DNA of 64,000 nt, from NCBI GenBank assembly GCA_965248995.1, contig CBDFKY010000006.1, positions 310,001 through 374,000 of the forward strand, written 5' to 3'. The notes below the pieces were generated by a model. It searched no databases, was not told the DNA's origin, and saw only the letters and a program-made list of their open reading frames with translations. Below, one piece after another: positions 32,398 to 41,742 of this stretch. The position numbers and the translations under genes are program-made. Origin of the DNA: CBDFKY01 sp965248995 (GTDB lineage Bacteria > Pseudomonadota > Alphaproteobacteria > Rickettsiales > UBA998). Position 1 is the stretch's first letter. Each line of letters opens with the position of its first letter.

Positions 32398-32423
32398 TTG
32401 ACTTTAACGGGGGGGGGTAAAAT
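32398..32423 (+). promoter_or_regulatory. Promoter-like pair with a G9 tract in the spacer
   Basis: TTGACT (32398-32403) and TAAAAT (32418-32423) stand 14 bp apart, and nine consecutive G residues (32409-32417) fill most of the spacer. The next start codon is about 80 bp downstream. A spacer of 14 would be weak; gain of two to four G would bring it to 16-18. This is the layout of phase-variable promoters, although no experimental support exists. Confidence 0.45.
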
Positions 32424-32504
32424 CAAACCTGAAACCCTTGTTTCCTTTCTAAATTTCAGTAAGCACCCATTTTTTTTAAGTCCTAAATTAGGCAACCAAA
32501 AAAC

Positions 32505-33374
32505 ATGAAACGCAACTCTTTTTCCGTTTCCAATCCGACGATCGATGTTCAGCTTGCGTGCGAAGTTCTGCTTATTGCTAGTAAAAATTCTCAACAGGTG
32601 ACTGTTGAGATTGATGCTTCAGAAGAAGACCTCGCCAAGTTTGAAGTTTATCAGCGTGGCGATACCGTTTTTGTCCGTCAAACTGATTATAAGCAAGGCG
32701 GTGGCGGCATGACGATCATTGGAGACGTGGTTGGAGGAAATTTTTCTCAATCCACTTTTTCATCAGGTGGTCGCAATGTGGTCATCAGTGGAGGCGGTTT
32801 TACTTCAATCGGGCGCGGTGGTAACATTAATGTTGTTTCCGGTGGTCGCAACGTTCAAATCATCAACGGTCGCGTGATCGTGGATGGTAAGGATGTAACG
32901 GATGGTGGTGGCGATGTACAAGATTCAAAACCTCCTTACAAGGCACCGAAAATTCGTATTGAAACGCCTGTTGGCAGCAATCTTGTTACTGACCTTGCTG
33001 GTGAAGCTCATTTAAGCAGCATTGTGGATTTAGATGATGTCAGTGTTTCGACACAACATTCCGCTGTTTCAGAGTTTAGCAAAGTCAACACCGCAGACAT
33101 TGATACCAGCAACGGTTCCTCTGTTACCATCGCTCAGATGAGCGGCGGCAGCCTCACCATCAATACCAGCAATGGTTCGGAGGTGAAGGTGAATGGCAAA
33201 TGGAGCCAAGCAACCGCGATTGCCAACAACGGATCGTCTATTTTTACCAGCGGCACATGCTCTGGTAATTACAACGCCACAGGCAATAATGGTTCTTCCA
33301 TTCGCCACACTGGTACGGTTGCTGGCCGTATTCGGGAAAAAGCCAATAACGCTTCTTCTGTGAAGATCGCCTAA
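32505..33374 (+). CDS. DUF2807-like beta-rich protein with Gly/Ser/Asn repeats, 289 aa
   Basis: No signal peptide. The C-terminal two thirds is a stack of short strands typical of the GIN/DUF2807 domain (adhesin-head-like): KIRIETPVGSNLVTDLAGEA, VDTSNGSSVTIAQMSGGSL-like turns and repeated NGS or NNGSS motifs (at least five). Before it lies a Gly-rich region (VVGGNFSQSTFSSGGRN, VISGGGFTSIGRGGNINVVSGGRN). The codons favour T endings and contrast with the recF and gyrB neighbours. It has its own promoter-like sequence and terminator. Family members have been linked to surfaces, but the location here is uncertain. Confidence 0.7.
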   Translation: MKRNSFSVSNPTIDVQLACEVLLIASKNSQQVTVEIDASEEDLAKFEVYQRGDTVFVRQTDYKQGGGGMTIIGDVVGGNFSQSTFSSGGRNVVISGGGFTSIGRGGNINVVSGGRNVQIINGRVIVDGKDVTDGGGDVQDSKPPYKAPKIRIETPVGSNLVTDLAGEAHLSSIVDLDDVSVSTQHSAVSEFSKVNTADIDTSNGSSVTIAQMSGGSLTINTSNGSEVKVNGKWSQATAIANNGSSIFTSGTCSGNYNATGNNGSSIRHTGTVAGRIREKANNASSVKIA

Positions 33375-33397
33375 GACCGTAGTTAAAAAATGACTTT

Positions 33398-33434
33398 AAA
33401 CCCTTCCCCTTCATCGGGCGAAGGGTTTTTATTT
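33398..33434. terminator. Strong terminator between convergent genes
   Basis: AAACCCTTC (33398-33406) pairs with GAAGGGTTT (33420-33428), with an inner CCC/GGG, followed by TTTATTTTTG. The right arm abuts the stop of the convergent lipoprotein gene, and the A-run to the left would serve the minus strand as well. Confidence 0.9.
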
Positions 33435-33845
33435 TTGTGTTTTATCAACTGGTTTGCTGAACGCAGCAAGCTTCAACGTCACGCTCTGCGGCCTATATTC
33501 ATACCCTGCCCCCGTGGCTGCGTCCACGTAAGCCGGAATGCCGAGCAGCAGGATATTACCGTAGGCGCGTCCCCGCGTAAAAGGCTCCAGGGATTGCGTA
33601 GCGCTGAGCCCGGCTTTCCGGCATTCAATGATCAGCGGTGAAAAACTGCGATGTACCAGGGCACCCGCGGGAGTGGCGGGGATGTTCCACGCGCCGAGCT
33701 TGTTGGTCAGCGTACAGGCGGCGCCCGCCGGTTCGGTCGTTACGTTGATCGTCTGCGTGTCTTCCGCCGTCAGCGTGGCGCAGCCGCAGAGGAACAGCAG
33801 GGCGGCGAAGGGGACGAATCGAAGTGCGGTGAGGGATGAATGCAT
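33429..33845 (-). CDS. Unrecognised lipoprotein, 138 aa
   Basis: I start at the ATG at 33845 (MHSSLTALRFVPFAALLFLCGC), giving a lipoprotein signal with lipobox LCGC. The mature region begins with acidic residues, then a PEGA-like beta motif TINVTTEPAGAACTLTNKLG and TPAGALVHRSFSPLIIECRKAG, a pattern seen in many small alphaproteobacterial envelope lipoproteins. A hydrophobic ILLLGIPAYVDAATGAGYEY follows. Function unknown. Confidence 0.8.
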   Translation of the reverse strand: MHSSLTALRFVPFAALLFLCGCATLTAEDTQTINVTTEPAGAACTLTNKLGAWNIPATPAGALVHRSFSPLIIECRKAGLSATQSLEPFTRGRAYGNILLLGIPAYVDAATGAGYEYRPQSVTLKLAAFSKPVDKTQK

Positions 33846-34030
33846 AAAACCATTGAGGGTTGAAGAGACGTATGATGCCATCATACCGGAAAGGAAAAGA
33901 AAAAACAGTAGGGGAATGGAGGTGACGGCTTACACGGGCCGCCTTTTTAACGAGTGCCCGGCGTGATAAAACTGGCATAGTCACCTATAATGCTTTACTA
34001 AGGAATCCGTATATAACCACAGGTTTTCTT

Positions 34031-36478
34031 ATGCCAACCGAAGCAGCACTCGTCATGACCGAAGAACATCCGTCATCCTCCCTCCGGCCCGCTCCCAACG
34101 AGAACAGTTACGGTGCCGACGCGATCAAGGTCCTCAAGGGTCTGGAGGCCGTCCGCAAGCGTCCCGGCATGTATATCGGCGATACGGACGACGGTTCCGG
34201 CCTGCACCATATGGTGTACGAGGTGGTCGATAATGCCGTGGACGAGGCGCTGGCCGGGCATTGCGACCTGGTGGAGATTACGCTGAACGCCGACGGGTCC
34301 TGCACGGTGCGGGATAACGGGCGCGGCATTCCGGTCGGCATTCATGAAGGGGAGGGGGTCTCCGCCGCCGAGGTCATCATGACGCAGCTCCATGCAGGGG
34401 GGAAGTTCGATTCCAATTCGTATAAAGTATCCGGCGGTCTGCACGGGGTCGGGGTGTCGGTGGTTAACGCGCTCTCCACGTGGCTGCAGCTGACCGTCTG
34501 GCGGGACGGGGCGGAGCATCAGGCGCGGTTCGAGCATGGCGATACAGTCGAGCATTTGAAAGTCACCGGCGAGGCGAACGGGCGCAAAGGTACGGAAGTC
34601 ACGTTCCTGCCGTCACCGGAAACGTTCAAGATCGTGGAATTCGATTTCGCTACGCTGGAGCACCGCCTACGGGAACTGGCGTTCCTCAATTCCGGCGTGC
34701 GCATTCGCTTAAGCGACAGTCGCCCGGCGGAGCCGGTTTCGGTGGAGCTTTACTATGAAGGCGGTACGAAGGCGTACGTCCATTACCTGGACCGCAGCAA
34801 GCAGGCCTTGCACGAGACGATTCTGGTGGGCGGGGAACGTGACGATATCGGAGTGGAAATCGCCTTGCAGTGGAACGATTCGTATCATGAAAACGTGCTC
34901 TGCTTCACCAATAACATCCGCCAGCGCGACGGGGGGACGCATTTGCAGGGGTTCCGCTCGGCGCTGACAAGGATGATCAACCAGTATGCCGGCGAATCGG
35001 GCTTTCTCAAAAAACATAAGGTGGCGCTTTCCGGTGACGACGCGCGGGAAGGGCTGACCTGCGTGCTTTCCGTCAAGGTGCCGGATCCGAAATTCTCGTC
35101 GCAGACGAAAGAGAAACTGGTGTCTTCCGAAGTGCGCACCGTCGTGGAATCGCTGGCCAACGAAAAGCTGGCCGAATGGTTCGGGGAACATCCGAACGAC
35201 GCGCGGGCCATCATCGGCAAGATCGCCGAGGCCGCCATCGCACGGGAAGCGGCGCGCAAGGCGAGGGAGCTGACGCGGCGCAAGGGGGCGCTGGAGATTT
35301 CCAACCTGCCGGGCAAGCTGGCGGACTGTCAGGAGCGTGATCCGGGCAAGGCCGAACTGTTCCTTGTCGAGGGGGATTCGGCGGGCGGTTCCGCCAAGCA
35401 GGGAAGGGACCGCAAGTTTCAGGCGATCCTGCCGCTGCGGGGTAAAATCCTCAATGTCGAGCGCGCCCGGTTCGACCGGATGCTTGGCAGCCAGGAAATC
35501 GGCACGCTGATCACCGCGATGGGTACCAGTATCGGTTCGGAGGAATTCGCCATCGACAAACTGCGCTACCATAAGATCATCATCATGACGGACGCCGACG
35601 TGGACGGGGCGCATATCCGCACGCTGCTGCTCACGTTTTTCTTCCGCCAGATGCGCGCTTTGGTCGAAGGGGGGTTCCTGTATATCGCGCAACCGCCGCT
35701 GTATAAAGTGAAGCGCGGCAATGCGGAGGCGTATCTGAAGGACGACCGCGAGTTGACGGGCTTTCTGGAGCAGAGCGCCATGGAAGACGCGACTGTCACC
35801 TTGTCGGACGGGCGGGTCGTCACGGGGGAAGGCCTGAATATCCTGGTGCAGAATACCCGCACCATTAAGCAGCAGCTGGAAGCACTGGCGCGGCGCGTTC
35901 CCCCCTCACTGGCGGAGGCGGCGCTGCAGGCGGGACTGTTCGCGGCGCCCGTGAACGAAACGGGTGCGGCGGCGCTGGCTGCGCAACTGAATGCGCGGGA
36001 CGAGGCCGGTGGGTGGCAGGTCAGTGTTTCAGGCGAAAAAGCGTATAGCGCCAGCCGGGTGGCGCGTGGCGTGGAGGAAATCACCCGGCTGGACGCAGCG
36101 GGCCTCAATAGCCGCGAAGGCAGGATATTGGCCGAGCTTACTCCGTATGTGGCCGAAATGTTTGCGGGACGTTTAAGCATCACGCGCAAGCAGCAGGTGG
36201 CGATACAGGTCAATACGCCGGTCATGTTCTATGACGCGATGATGGAACTGGCGCGCAAGGGCCTCACCATCCAGCGCTTCAAAGGGCTCGGAGAAATGAA
36301 TGCGGATCAGTTGTGGGAAACCACGCTGGATCCCGCCAACCGCACGCTGCTGCAGGTGAAGATCGACCATTCCGATGCGGCGGACGAAACCTTTTCCATC
36401 CTGATGGGCGATGTGGTGGAACCGCGCCGCCAGTTTATTCAGGACAATGCATTGAACGTACAGAACCTGGATGTTTAA
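34031..36478 (+). CDS. gyrB: DNA gyrase subunit B
   Basis: ATPase subunit of type II topoisomerase that introduces negative supercoils. The GHKL ATPase shows VVDNAVDEALAGHC, DNGRGIPVGIH, and the loop LHGVGVSVVNALS; the TOPRIM domain shows LFLVEGDSAGGSAKQGRDRKFQA and TDADVDGAHIRTLLLTFFFRQM. The C-terminal QRFKGLGEMNADQLWETT and the ending near LDV are standard. The 815-aa length is normal for an alphaproteobacterium. Start ATG at 34031 has CACAGG upstream; a second ATG at 34055 is possible. Confidence 0.98.
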   Translation: MPTEAALVMTEEHPSSSLRPAPNENSYGADAIKVLKGLEAVRKRPGMYIGDTDDGSGLHHMVYEVVDNAVDEALAGHCDLVEITLNADGSCTVRDNGRGIPVGIHEGEGVSAAEVIMTQLHAGGKFDSNSYKVSGGLHGVGVSVVNALSTWLQLTVWRDGAEHQARFEHGDTVEHLKVTGEANGRKGTEVTFLPSPETFKIVEFDFATLEHRLRELAFLNSGVRIRLSDSRPAEPVSVELYYEGGTKAYVHYLDRSKQALHETILVGGERDDIGVEIALQWNDSYHENVLCFTNNIRQRDGGTHLQGFRSALTRMINQYAGESGFLKKHKVALSGDDAREGLTCVLSVKVPDPKFSSQTKEKLVSSEVRTVVESLANEKLAEWFGEHPNDARAIIGKIAEAAIAREAARKARELTRRKGALEISNLPGKLADCQERDPGKAELFLVEGDSAGGSAKQGRDRKFQAILPLRGKILNVERARFDRMLGSQEIGTLITAMGTSIGSEEFAIDKLRYHKIIIMTDADVDGAHIRTLLLTFFFRQMRALVEGGFLYIAQPPLYKVKRGNAEAYLKDDRELTGFLEQSAMEDATVTLSDGRVVTGEGLNILVQNTRTIKQQLEALARRVPPSLAEAALQAGLFAAPVNETGAAALAAQLNARDEAGGWQVSVSGEKAYSASRVARGVEEITRLDAAGLNSREGRILAELTPYVAEMFAGRLSITRKQQVAIQVNTPVMFYDAMMELARKGLTIQRFKGLGEMNADQLWETTLDPANRTLLQVKIDHSDAADETFSILMGDVVEPRRQFIQDNALNVQNLDV

Positions 36479-36487
36479 CATCCTGCC

Positions 36488-37012
36488 ATGGATTTCCCGC
36501 CGCTGCTGGTGACGCTGGACATGGAGGCGTCCGCTTTCGATTTTTTCACTGCGTTACGCGCGGAGCATTTTCCGAAAGAACGCAATTATCTGGATGCGCA
36601 TATCACCTTGTTTCATCATCTGCCCGGTGATGAGGAAGAGGAAATCCGTGTTAGGCTGAGGGAAGTCGCGGAAGGTTATGTGCCGTTTACCTTGGAGGCA
36701 GTCGGGCTGTGGATGCTAGGATTCGGAGTGGCGTACCGCCTGCGGAGCACGAAGGCCGCCGGTTTGCGTGCCGCGTTGGTGACGGAATGGCAGGGCTGGC
36801 TTACGCCGCAGGACAGGGACAGGCCTTTCAGCCCGCATATTACCGTCCAGAATAAAGCGAAGCCTGAAGCGGCGAAGGCGCTATACGCAGCTTTGTCCGG
36901 GGATTTTCATCCTTTCGAGATCACGGCGACCGGGTTGCGTCTCTACCGATATCTGGGCGGACCCTGGCAGGAGGTGGCCGCGTTTACTTTTGCCGGATCG
37001 TCGAATGGTTAA
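36488..37012 (+). CDS. 2'-5' RNA ligase family protein
   Basis: 2H phosphoesterase fold with two HxT-type motifs: HITLFHHLPGD near residue 38 and HITVQNKAKPE near 118. They are about 80 residues apart, as expected for the active-site pair. The rest (FTLEAVGLWMLGFGVAYRL) matches LigT-like strands. LigT proteins act on 2'-5' linked RNA or cyclic phosphates in vitro. The gene begins 9 bp after gyrB and may share its transcript. Confidence 0.85.
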   Translation: MDFPPLLVTLDMEASAFDFFTALRAEHFPKERNYLDAHITLFHHLPGDEEEEIRVRLREVAEGYVPFTLEAVGLWMLGFGVAYRLRSTKAAGLRAALVTEWQGWLTPQDRDRPFSPHITVQNKAKPEAAKALYAALSGDFHPFEITATGLRLYRYLGGPWQEVAAFTFAGSSNG

Positions 37013-37070
37013 GTTGAGGGCATGTTCACTCATCGCTTGATTTCATTAAAACAGGGACTATGGTAACGCC

Positions 37071-37688
37071 ATGAAACGCGCCCTTCTTTTGCTTGCCTTA
37101 TGCACCACCGCCTGCGACGGGGGGGACGTGAAGGAAACGCTGGGCCTGAACCACCGCGCCCCGGATGAATTCCGCGTCGTCTCCCGCCCGCCGCTCAGCG
37201 TTCCCCATGAATTTTATCTCTATCCGCCGGATCAGGCGGCAGCCCATGCGAGCGCCGACATAAAGCCGCAGGACGCCCGTTCCGTATTGACGGGCGGTGC
37301 TTCATCGGGTGCGGCAGACACCGGTTATCTGGATCACTACAAGGAAGCTGCCCCTCAGGGAGCCGGTCTGGCGGATACGGCGGTACCGGAAGTCAGCAGC
37401 GGGGCGCTCGCCTCTGCCGGGGAAGAGTCGCTGCTTGGCAAGCTGAACACGAACGCGGCAAAGCCGGATATACGCAATGTATTGAATCAGGAAGATAAAA
37501 CGCTCGCGCAGAAAAACGCCACGCTTCTGGATGACATCGCTACCAAGCCCGCCCAGAAAGACCTGGTGGTGGATGCGGGCAAGGAACGTGCCCGCCTGCA
37601 GGAAAACGCCAAGGAGGGGAAGCCTGCCAATCAAGGAAATGTGCCGGTGGTGAAACCGAAAAATTCGGTGCTGGACAGGTTTTTTTAA
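37071..37688 (+). CDS. BamF-like (DUF3035) outer-membrane assembly lipoprotein
   Basis: N-terminal signal MKRALLLLALCTTACDGG with lipobox TTAC, then ETLGLNHRAPDEFRVVSRPPLSVP, the diagnostic DUF3035 segment of BamF, an alphaproteobacterial accessory subunit of the BAM complex. The middle is Ala/Asp-rich and low complexity, and NVLNQEDKTLAQKNATLLDDI near 140-165 is the family's second block. Starts an operon: the M16 peptidase begins 3 bp after its stop. Confidence 0.85.
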   Translation: MKRALLLLALCTTACDGGDVKETLGLNHRAPDEFRVVSRPPLSVPHEFYLYPPDQAAAHASADIKPQDARSVLTGGASSGAADTGYLDHYKEAAPQGAGLADTAVPEVSSGALASAGEESLLGKLNTNAAKPDIRNVLNQEDKTLAQKNATLLDDIATKPAQKDLVVDAGKERARLQENAKEGKPANQGNVPVVKPKNSVLDRFF

Positions 37689-37691
37689 CTT

Positions 37692-39098
37692 ATGCGGCGG
37701 CTTTTTCTCCTCATCGCTGCCCTTGTCGGCCTGACGTCGCTGCAGGACGCGTCTGCGGGCGCGGCGCTGGAAGTCCATGAATTTTCGCTTGAAAACGGTC
37801 TGCAGGTGGTCGTCGTGCCCATCCACCGCTCCCACGTGGTGTCACACAACCTGCTGATCCACGCCGGTGCGTCGGATGATCCGCTCGGCCATTCGGGAGT
37901 CGCGCATTTTCTGGAACATATGCAGTTCAAGGGAACGCCGACCCATCCCGAAGGGGAATACAGCAGGCAGGTGGAGCGGTTGGGGGGACAATATAACGCG
38001 TTTACCACGGCGGACATGACGGGGTATTACGTCACCATCGCCAAGGAACATCTTCCTGACATCATGAATCTGGAAGCGGACCGCATGATGCATCTGGCTC
38101 CAGCCGCCGACAGCTATATCACCGAACGCGACGTGGTGCTGGAAGAACGGCGGATGCGCACCGATAATATTCCCGCCTCCCTGCTTTCCGAAGCGGTGGA
38201 AGCGGCGCTGTTCCGCCATCATCCGTACGGCACGCCGATCATCGGCTGGGCGCATGAAATGGTGAAACTCGACGAGGTGGCGGCGAAAGCGTTTCTCAAG
38301 CAGTATTATACGCCGCATAACGTCGTGCTGCTGCTGGTCGGGGATATTGACGAGGCGGAAGCCAAAACGCTGGCTACGACCTATTACGGGCCCTGGAAAG
38401 GGGAGAAGGCGCCGGCGCGGAACTGGGTGAGCGAACCGCCGCGCATTACGTCTGAAGTGGTGACCCTGCGTCATCCGACCGTCAATGTGCGGGAGTGGGA
38501 ACGCACCTATATCGCGCCGAGTTTCGGGGCGGACGGAAAAGAAACCGCCGCCCGTATCATGCCGCTGGTGCTGGCCGAAGAAATTCTGGGGCATCCGCGT
38601 ACCGGCGTATTGTATCGCGAGCTGGTGGAGAAGCGCAAGGTCGCCACCGCCGTGTCCATCGGCTATAATCCGTACATGATCGGCCCCGGCACGCTGGAGG
38701 TGGGGATCACCCCGGCGGAAGGCGTCTCCCTGTATCAACTGGCGAAGGCCTACGTACAGACCATGCAGGCGTTCGAGAAAAGCACGATCGACGCGAAAGT
38801 GATGGAACGCGCCCGCAACCAGTTGAAAGCTTCGACCATTTTCGCCCGTGACAGTATTCAGGGCATGGCATCCATCCTCTCCCAGCTGGTGATGATCGGC
38901 CTGCCGCCGGAATGGTTCAACCGGTGGCCGGAACTGGTGGACGCGGTGACGCCGGAACAGGTCACGCAGGCCGTGCGGCAGACCTGCACGGACCGTACCG
39001 CGGTGACAGGCGTGCTGCTGCCTTCCAAAACGCCTTTGCCGTATGAGGGAGCGAAGCCGCTGTCGTCCCATCCCCGGTTGTCAGGAAACATCCAATGA
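37692..39098 (+). CDS. M16-family zinc peptidase, catalytic subunit
   Basis: Signal peptide at residues 1-23, so periplasmic. The inverted zinc motif HxxEH is intact: His72, Glu75, His76 in AHFLEHMQFKGT. A Glu further on (NLEADRM) is the third ligand candidate, and RELVEKRKVATAVSIGYNP is the R/Y region of the inactive half. The 468-aa length is typical of the M16B subfamily, which usually works as a pair with a second subunit. It overlaps the next gene by 4 nt. Confidence 0.93.
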   Translation: MRRLFLLIAALVGLTSLQDASAGAALEVHEFSLENGLQVVVVPIHRSHVVSHNLLIHAGASDDPLGHSGVAHFLEHMQFKGTPTHPEGEYSRQVERLGGQYNAFTTADMTGYYVTIAKEHLPDIMNLEADRMMHLAPAADSYITERDVVLEERRMRTDNIPASLLSEAVEAALFRHHPYGTPIIGWAHEMVKLDEVAAKAFLKQYYTPHNVVLLLVGDIDEAEAKTLATTYYGPWKGEKAPARNWVSEPPRITSEVVTLRHPTVNVREWERTYIAPSFGADGKETAARIMPLVLAEEILGHPRTGVLYRELVEKRKVATAVSIGYNPYMIGPGTLEVGITPAEGVSLYQLAKAYVQTMQAFEKSTIDAKVMERARNQLKASTIFARDSIQGMASILSQLVMIGLPPEWFNRWPELVDAVTPEQVTQAVRQTCTDRTAVTGVLLPSKTPLPYEGAKPLSSHPRLSGNIQ

Positions 39099-40453
39099 AT
39101 ATCCGCGTAAAACAGGCGTACCGCTGGATGAAAGAGCATAAAAAACTGGTGATGCTGGTGATGCTGGCGCTTACCCTGCTCGTCACTTCCTGCCGTTCGG
39201 CGATGGCGGCAGAAAAAGTGGAAGAAGTTACTGGGGGAGGCCTTAAAGCGTGGCTGATACGCGACGCCAGCCTGCCGATGGTAACGCTGGAGATGACATT
39301 CCGCCGTTCCGGCGCTCTCTCCGATCCGGTAGGTAAGGAAGGCCTGGCCGCGTTTACGGCAGAGGTACTCACCGAAGGAGCGGGCGACCATCCTTCCGCC
39401 ACTTTCCATGAATTGCTGGAACAGGATGCGATTCATTTAAGCGTCGGCAGCAGCAACGACGATCTGGTCATCACCATGGAGTGCCTCAGCGAACATCTGG
39501 GACAGGCGCTGGCGCTGCTCGGCGAAATGCTGCGCTCGCCCCGTTTCGATCAGGTGGATATCGACCGGGAGCGCCTGACTTATCTGACTACGTTGAGGCA
39601 GCTTCAGGAAAGTCCTTCGTATCGTTTGAGCGAAGCGTTCGACGCTGCAGCGTTCGCGGGACACCCGTATGCCCATCCCGCTTACGGCACTGCGTCCAGC
39701 GTATCGGCGTTACAGCGCACCGACCTGCAGTCATTCGCGCATACGGCGCTGACGAAAGACCGGGTCATCCTTTCCATCTCGGGTGACGCGGACGCGATTA
39801 CGCTCTCGCACCTGATGGAAAAAGAATTTTCTACTCTGCCGGCGAAGGCAGACAAGGCCCTTCCGGCAAGTGAGAGGGTGGCATTGCATACACAGCCCGC
39901 ACCGGTCAAGGTGGCGATGGACGTGCCGCAGACGGAAGTACGCGTGGCATTGCCGGGAATCAAGCGCAATGACCCCGAATTTTATGCCGCGTTCGTGATG
40001 AATTACCTGGTGGGCGGCGGCAGCCTCACCTCGCGCCTGGCCGAAGAGGTACGCAAGAAACGCGGGCTGACCTATTCCATTCAGTCCTCACTCGCCATGC
40101 AGGAAGACGCGGAGTGGCTTTCCATCGACTTCGCTACTAAGAAAGAGAGTGCCGGGGAGGCGCTGAAGGCCACCTTGCAGACATTGCAGGCCATTGCGGA
40201 GAAAGGCTTCAGCGCGGAAGAACTGAAGGCGGCTTTAGCTTTTCTGACCGGATCGTTCGCACTCAGCACCGACAGCAACGCCGAGCGCGTCCATTACCTC
40301 ACCGTCATGCAACAATACGGGTTAGGACCGGATTATCTGGAGAAACGTAACCGGCTTATCGCGAATGTTACCTTGCCACAGGTAACCGCTATTGCTAAAA
40401 GGTTACTGAACCCCCATCAGCGCCTCGTGGTGCTTACAGGAACCAATCCATGA
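39095..40453 (+). CDS. M16-family peptidase-like partner lacking the zinc motif
   Basis: N-terminal membrane anchor or signal near residues 18-34 (LVMLVMLALTLLVTSC, a possible lipobox). The HxxEH motif is missing: the equivalent region reads GLAAFTAEVLTEGA. The C-terminal half keeps SRLAEEVRKKRGLTYSIQSS, the substrate-binding R/Y motif of non-catalytic M16 subunits. The start overlaps the previous gene by 4 nt and its stop overlaps pgi by 4 nt. It probably forms a heterodimer with the upstream protein. Confidence 0.9.
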   Translation: MNIRVKQAYRWMKEHKKLVMLVMLALTLLVTSCRSAMAAEKVEEVTGGGLKAWLIRDASLPMVTLEMTFRRSGALSDPVGKEGLAAFTAEVLTEGAGDHPSATFHELLEQDAIHLSVGSSNDDLVITMECLSEHLGQALALLGEMLRSPRFDQVDIDRERLTYLTTLRQLQESPSYRLSEAFDAAAFAGHPYAHPAYGTASSVSALQRTDLQSFAHTALTKDRVILSISGDADAITLSHLMEKEFSTLPAKADKALPASERVALHTQPAPVKVAMDVPQTEVRVALPGIKRNDPEFYAAFVMNYLVGGGSLTSRLAEEVRKKRGLTYSIQSSLAMQEDAEWLSIDFATKKESAGEALKATLQTLQAIAEKGFSAEELKAALAFLTGSFALSTDSNAERVHYLTVMQQYGLGPDYLEKRNRLIANVTLPQVTAIAKRLLNPHQRLVVLTGTNP

Positions 40454-41730
40454 ACAATGCTTCCGCCTCTTCTTCCGAGCAATCTTCCGCTCCCTGTCCG
40501 CTTACCATGGAATGGTGGGAACCGGAGGCCAGACCGGCCGGGGAAGAAGTAAAGGGCGCCATCGCCCTGAACAGCTTTAAAGCCCTATATGATAAAGGGT
40601 TGCCGCTTTTCCGCCTTCCGGAGATGACGGACGATCTGGAAGAGATCACGCAGGTCGCCCAACGCATCAAAGCGCAGTCGGATACGCTGGTGCTGGTCGG
40701 TATCGGCGGTTCCAGCTTAGGAGCGGAAGCGGTCACGGCGCTGCGCGATGTGTCGGATGTGCGTTTCGAAGTGATGGACAATCCCGATCCGGTCAGTTTC
40801 GAGAACGCGACGCGCACCATCGATCCCGAGCGCACTTCCTGGCTGTTCGTCAGTAAATCAGGCGGGACGCTGGAAACCATCTCGCAGATCCTGATCCTGC
40901 TGAAATGGCTGGAAGAGCGGATCGGCAAGACGGAAGTCGGGAAACGCTGCATCGTGGTGACCGAACCCAAACCTTCGGCGTTGACCACGCTCGGCCATCA
41001 TTACGGCATTCCGACATATGCGCATGATCCGGAACTGGGTGGGCGCTGGAGCTGCATTTCCAATGTGGGGATGCTGCCCGCCGCGGTCTGCGGTCTGGAT
41101 ATCGGAGCGTTCCGGGCCGGAGTGAACGCCACGCTGCAACATGCGCTGCATAGTGCCGACCATGAAAATCTGCCCCTGCAGGGAGCGCTCTACGGCATCC
41201 GGCAGGAAGCGCGGGGACGCAATACCCACGCGATCATGCCGTACGTGGATCAACTGGAAAAAACCGCCGCCTGGTGCCGCCAGCTTATCAGCGAGAGCCT
41301 CGGCAAGCAGGGCAAGGGAATTACGCCGCTGGCGGCGATGGGTACCGTGGATCAGCACAGTATGATGCAGCTCCTGCTGGACGGGCCGGACAATAAATAT
41401 TTCACCGTCATCGTGACCGACCAGAAAGGTAAGGGCGCGGCGATTCCCGCCGATCTCGCCGAATTATGCGGTCTGGGGTATCTGGGAGGTAAACCGCTCG
41501 GCAACGTGCTGGATGCGTTTCAGAAGGGCACGATCGGCTCGATGCAAGGGTCGAAGCGCCCGGTGCGCACGATTCATCTGCCGGCTCTCGACGCGTTCCA
41601 CCTCGGTGCGCTGCTGATGTATTTCATGCTGGAAACCGTGTTCATCGCGCTGATGCTGGGCGTGGACGCGTTCGACCAGCCTGCGGTAGAGGACAGCAAG
41701 ATACGGGCGAAAAAGCTGTTAGGGGCGTAA
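40450..41730 (+). CDS. pgi: Glucose-6-phosphate isomerase
   Basis: Interconverts glucose 6-phosphate and fructose 6-phosphate. It is a short 426-aa form. SIS-type motifs are visible: VGIGGSSLGAEAV near residue 78-90, FVSKSGGTLETI near 135, the active-site MGTVDQHSMMQLLLDGPDNKY segment and the C-terminal GALLMYFMLETVFIALMLGVDAFDQPAVE with Glu and Lys. The ATG overlaps the M16 stop by 4 nt, so expression is coupled to the peptidases, an unusual partner. Confidence 0.93.
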   Translation: MNNASASSSEQSSAPCPLTMEWWEPEARPAGEEVKGAIALNSFKALYDKGLPLFRLPEMTDDLEEITQVAQRIKAQSDTLVLVGIGGSSLGAEAVTALRDVSDVRFEVMDNPDPVSFENATRTIDPERTSWLFVSKSGGTLETISQILILLKWLEERIGKTEVGKRCIVVTEPKPSALTTLGHHYGIPTYAHDPELGGRWSCISNVGMLPAAVCGLDIGAFRAGVNATLQHALHSADHENLPLQGALYGIRQEARGRNTHAIMPYVDQLEKTAAWCRQLISESLGKQGKGITPLAAMGTVDQHSMMQLLLDGPDNKYFTVIVTDQKGKGAAIPADLAELCGLGYLGGKPLGNVLDAFQKGTIGSMQGSKRPVRTIHLPALDAFHLGALLMYFMLETVFIALMLGVDAFDQPAVEDSKIRAKKLLGA

Positions 41731-41742
41731 ATACGCCATCAT

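Noticed and set aside
32395..33374. CRISPR-like or tandem-repeat array because of repeated NGS codons in the 289-aa gene
   Set aside because: Repeats are short protein-level turns of a beta-rich domain, not identical DNA repeats with spacers. I saw no CRISPR array anywhere in the window.
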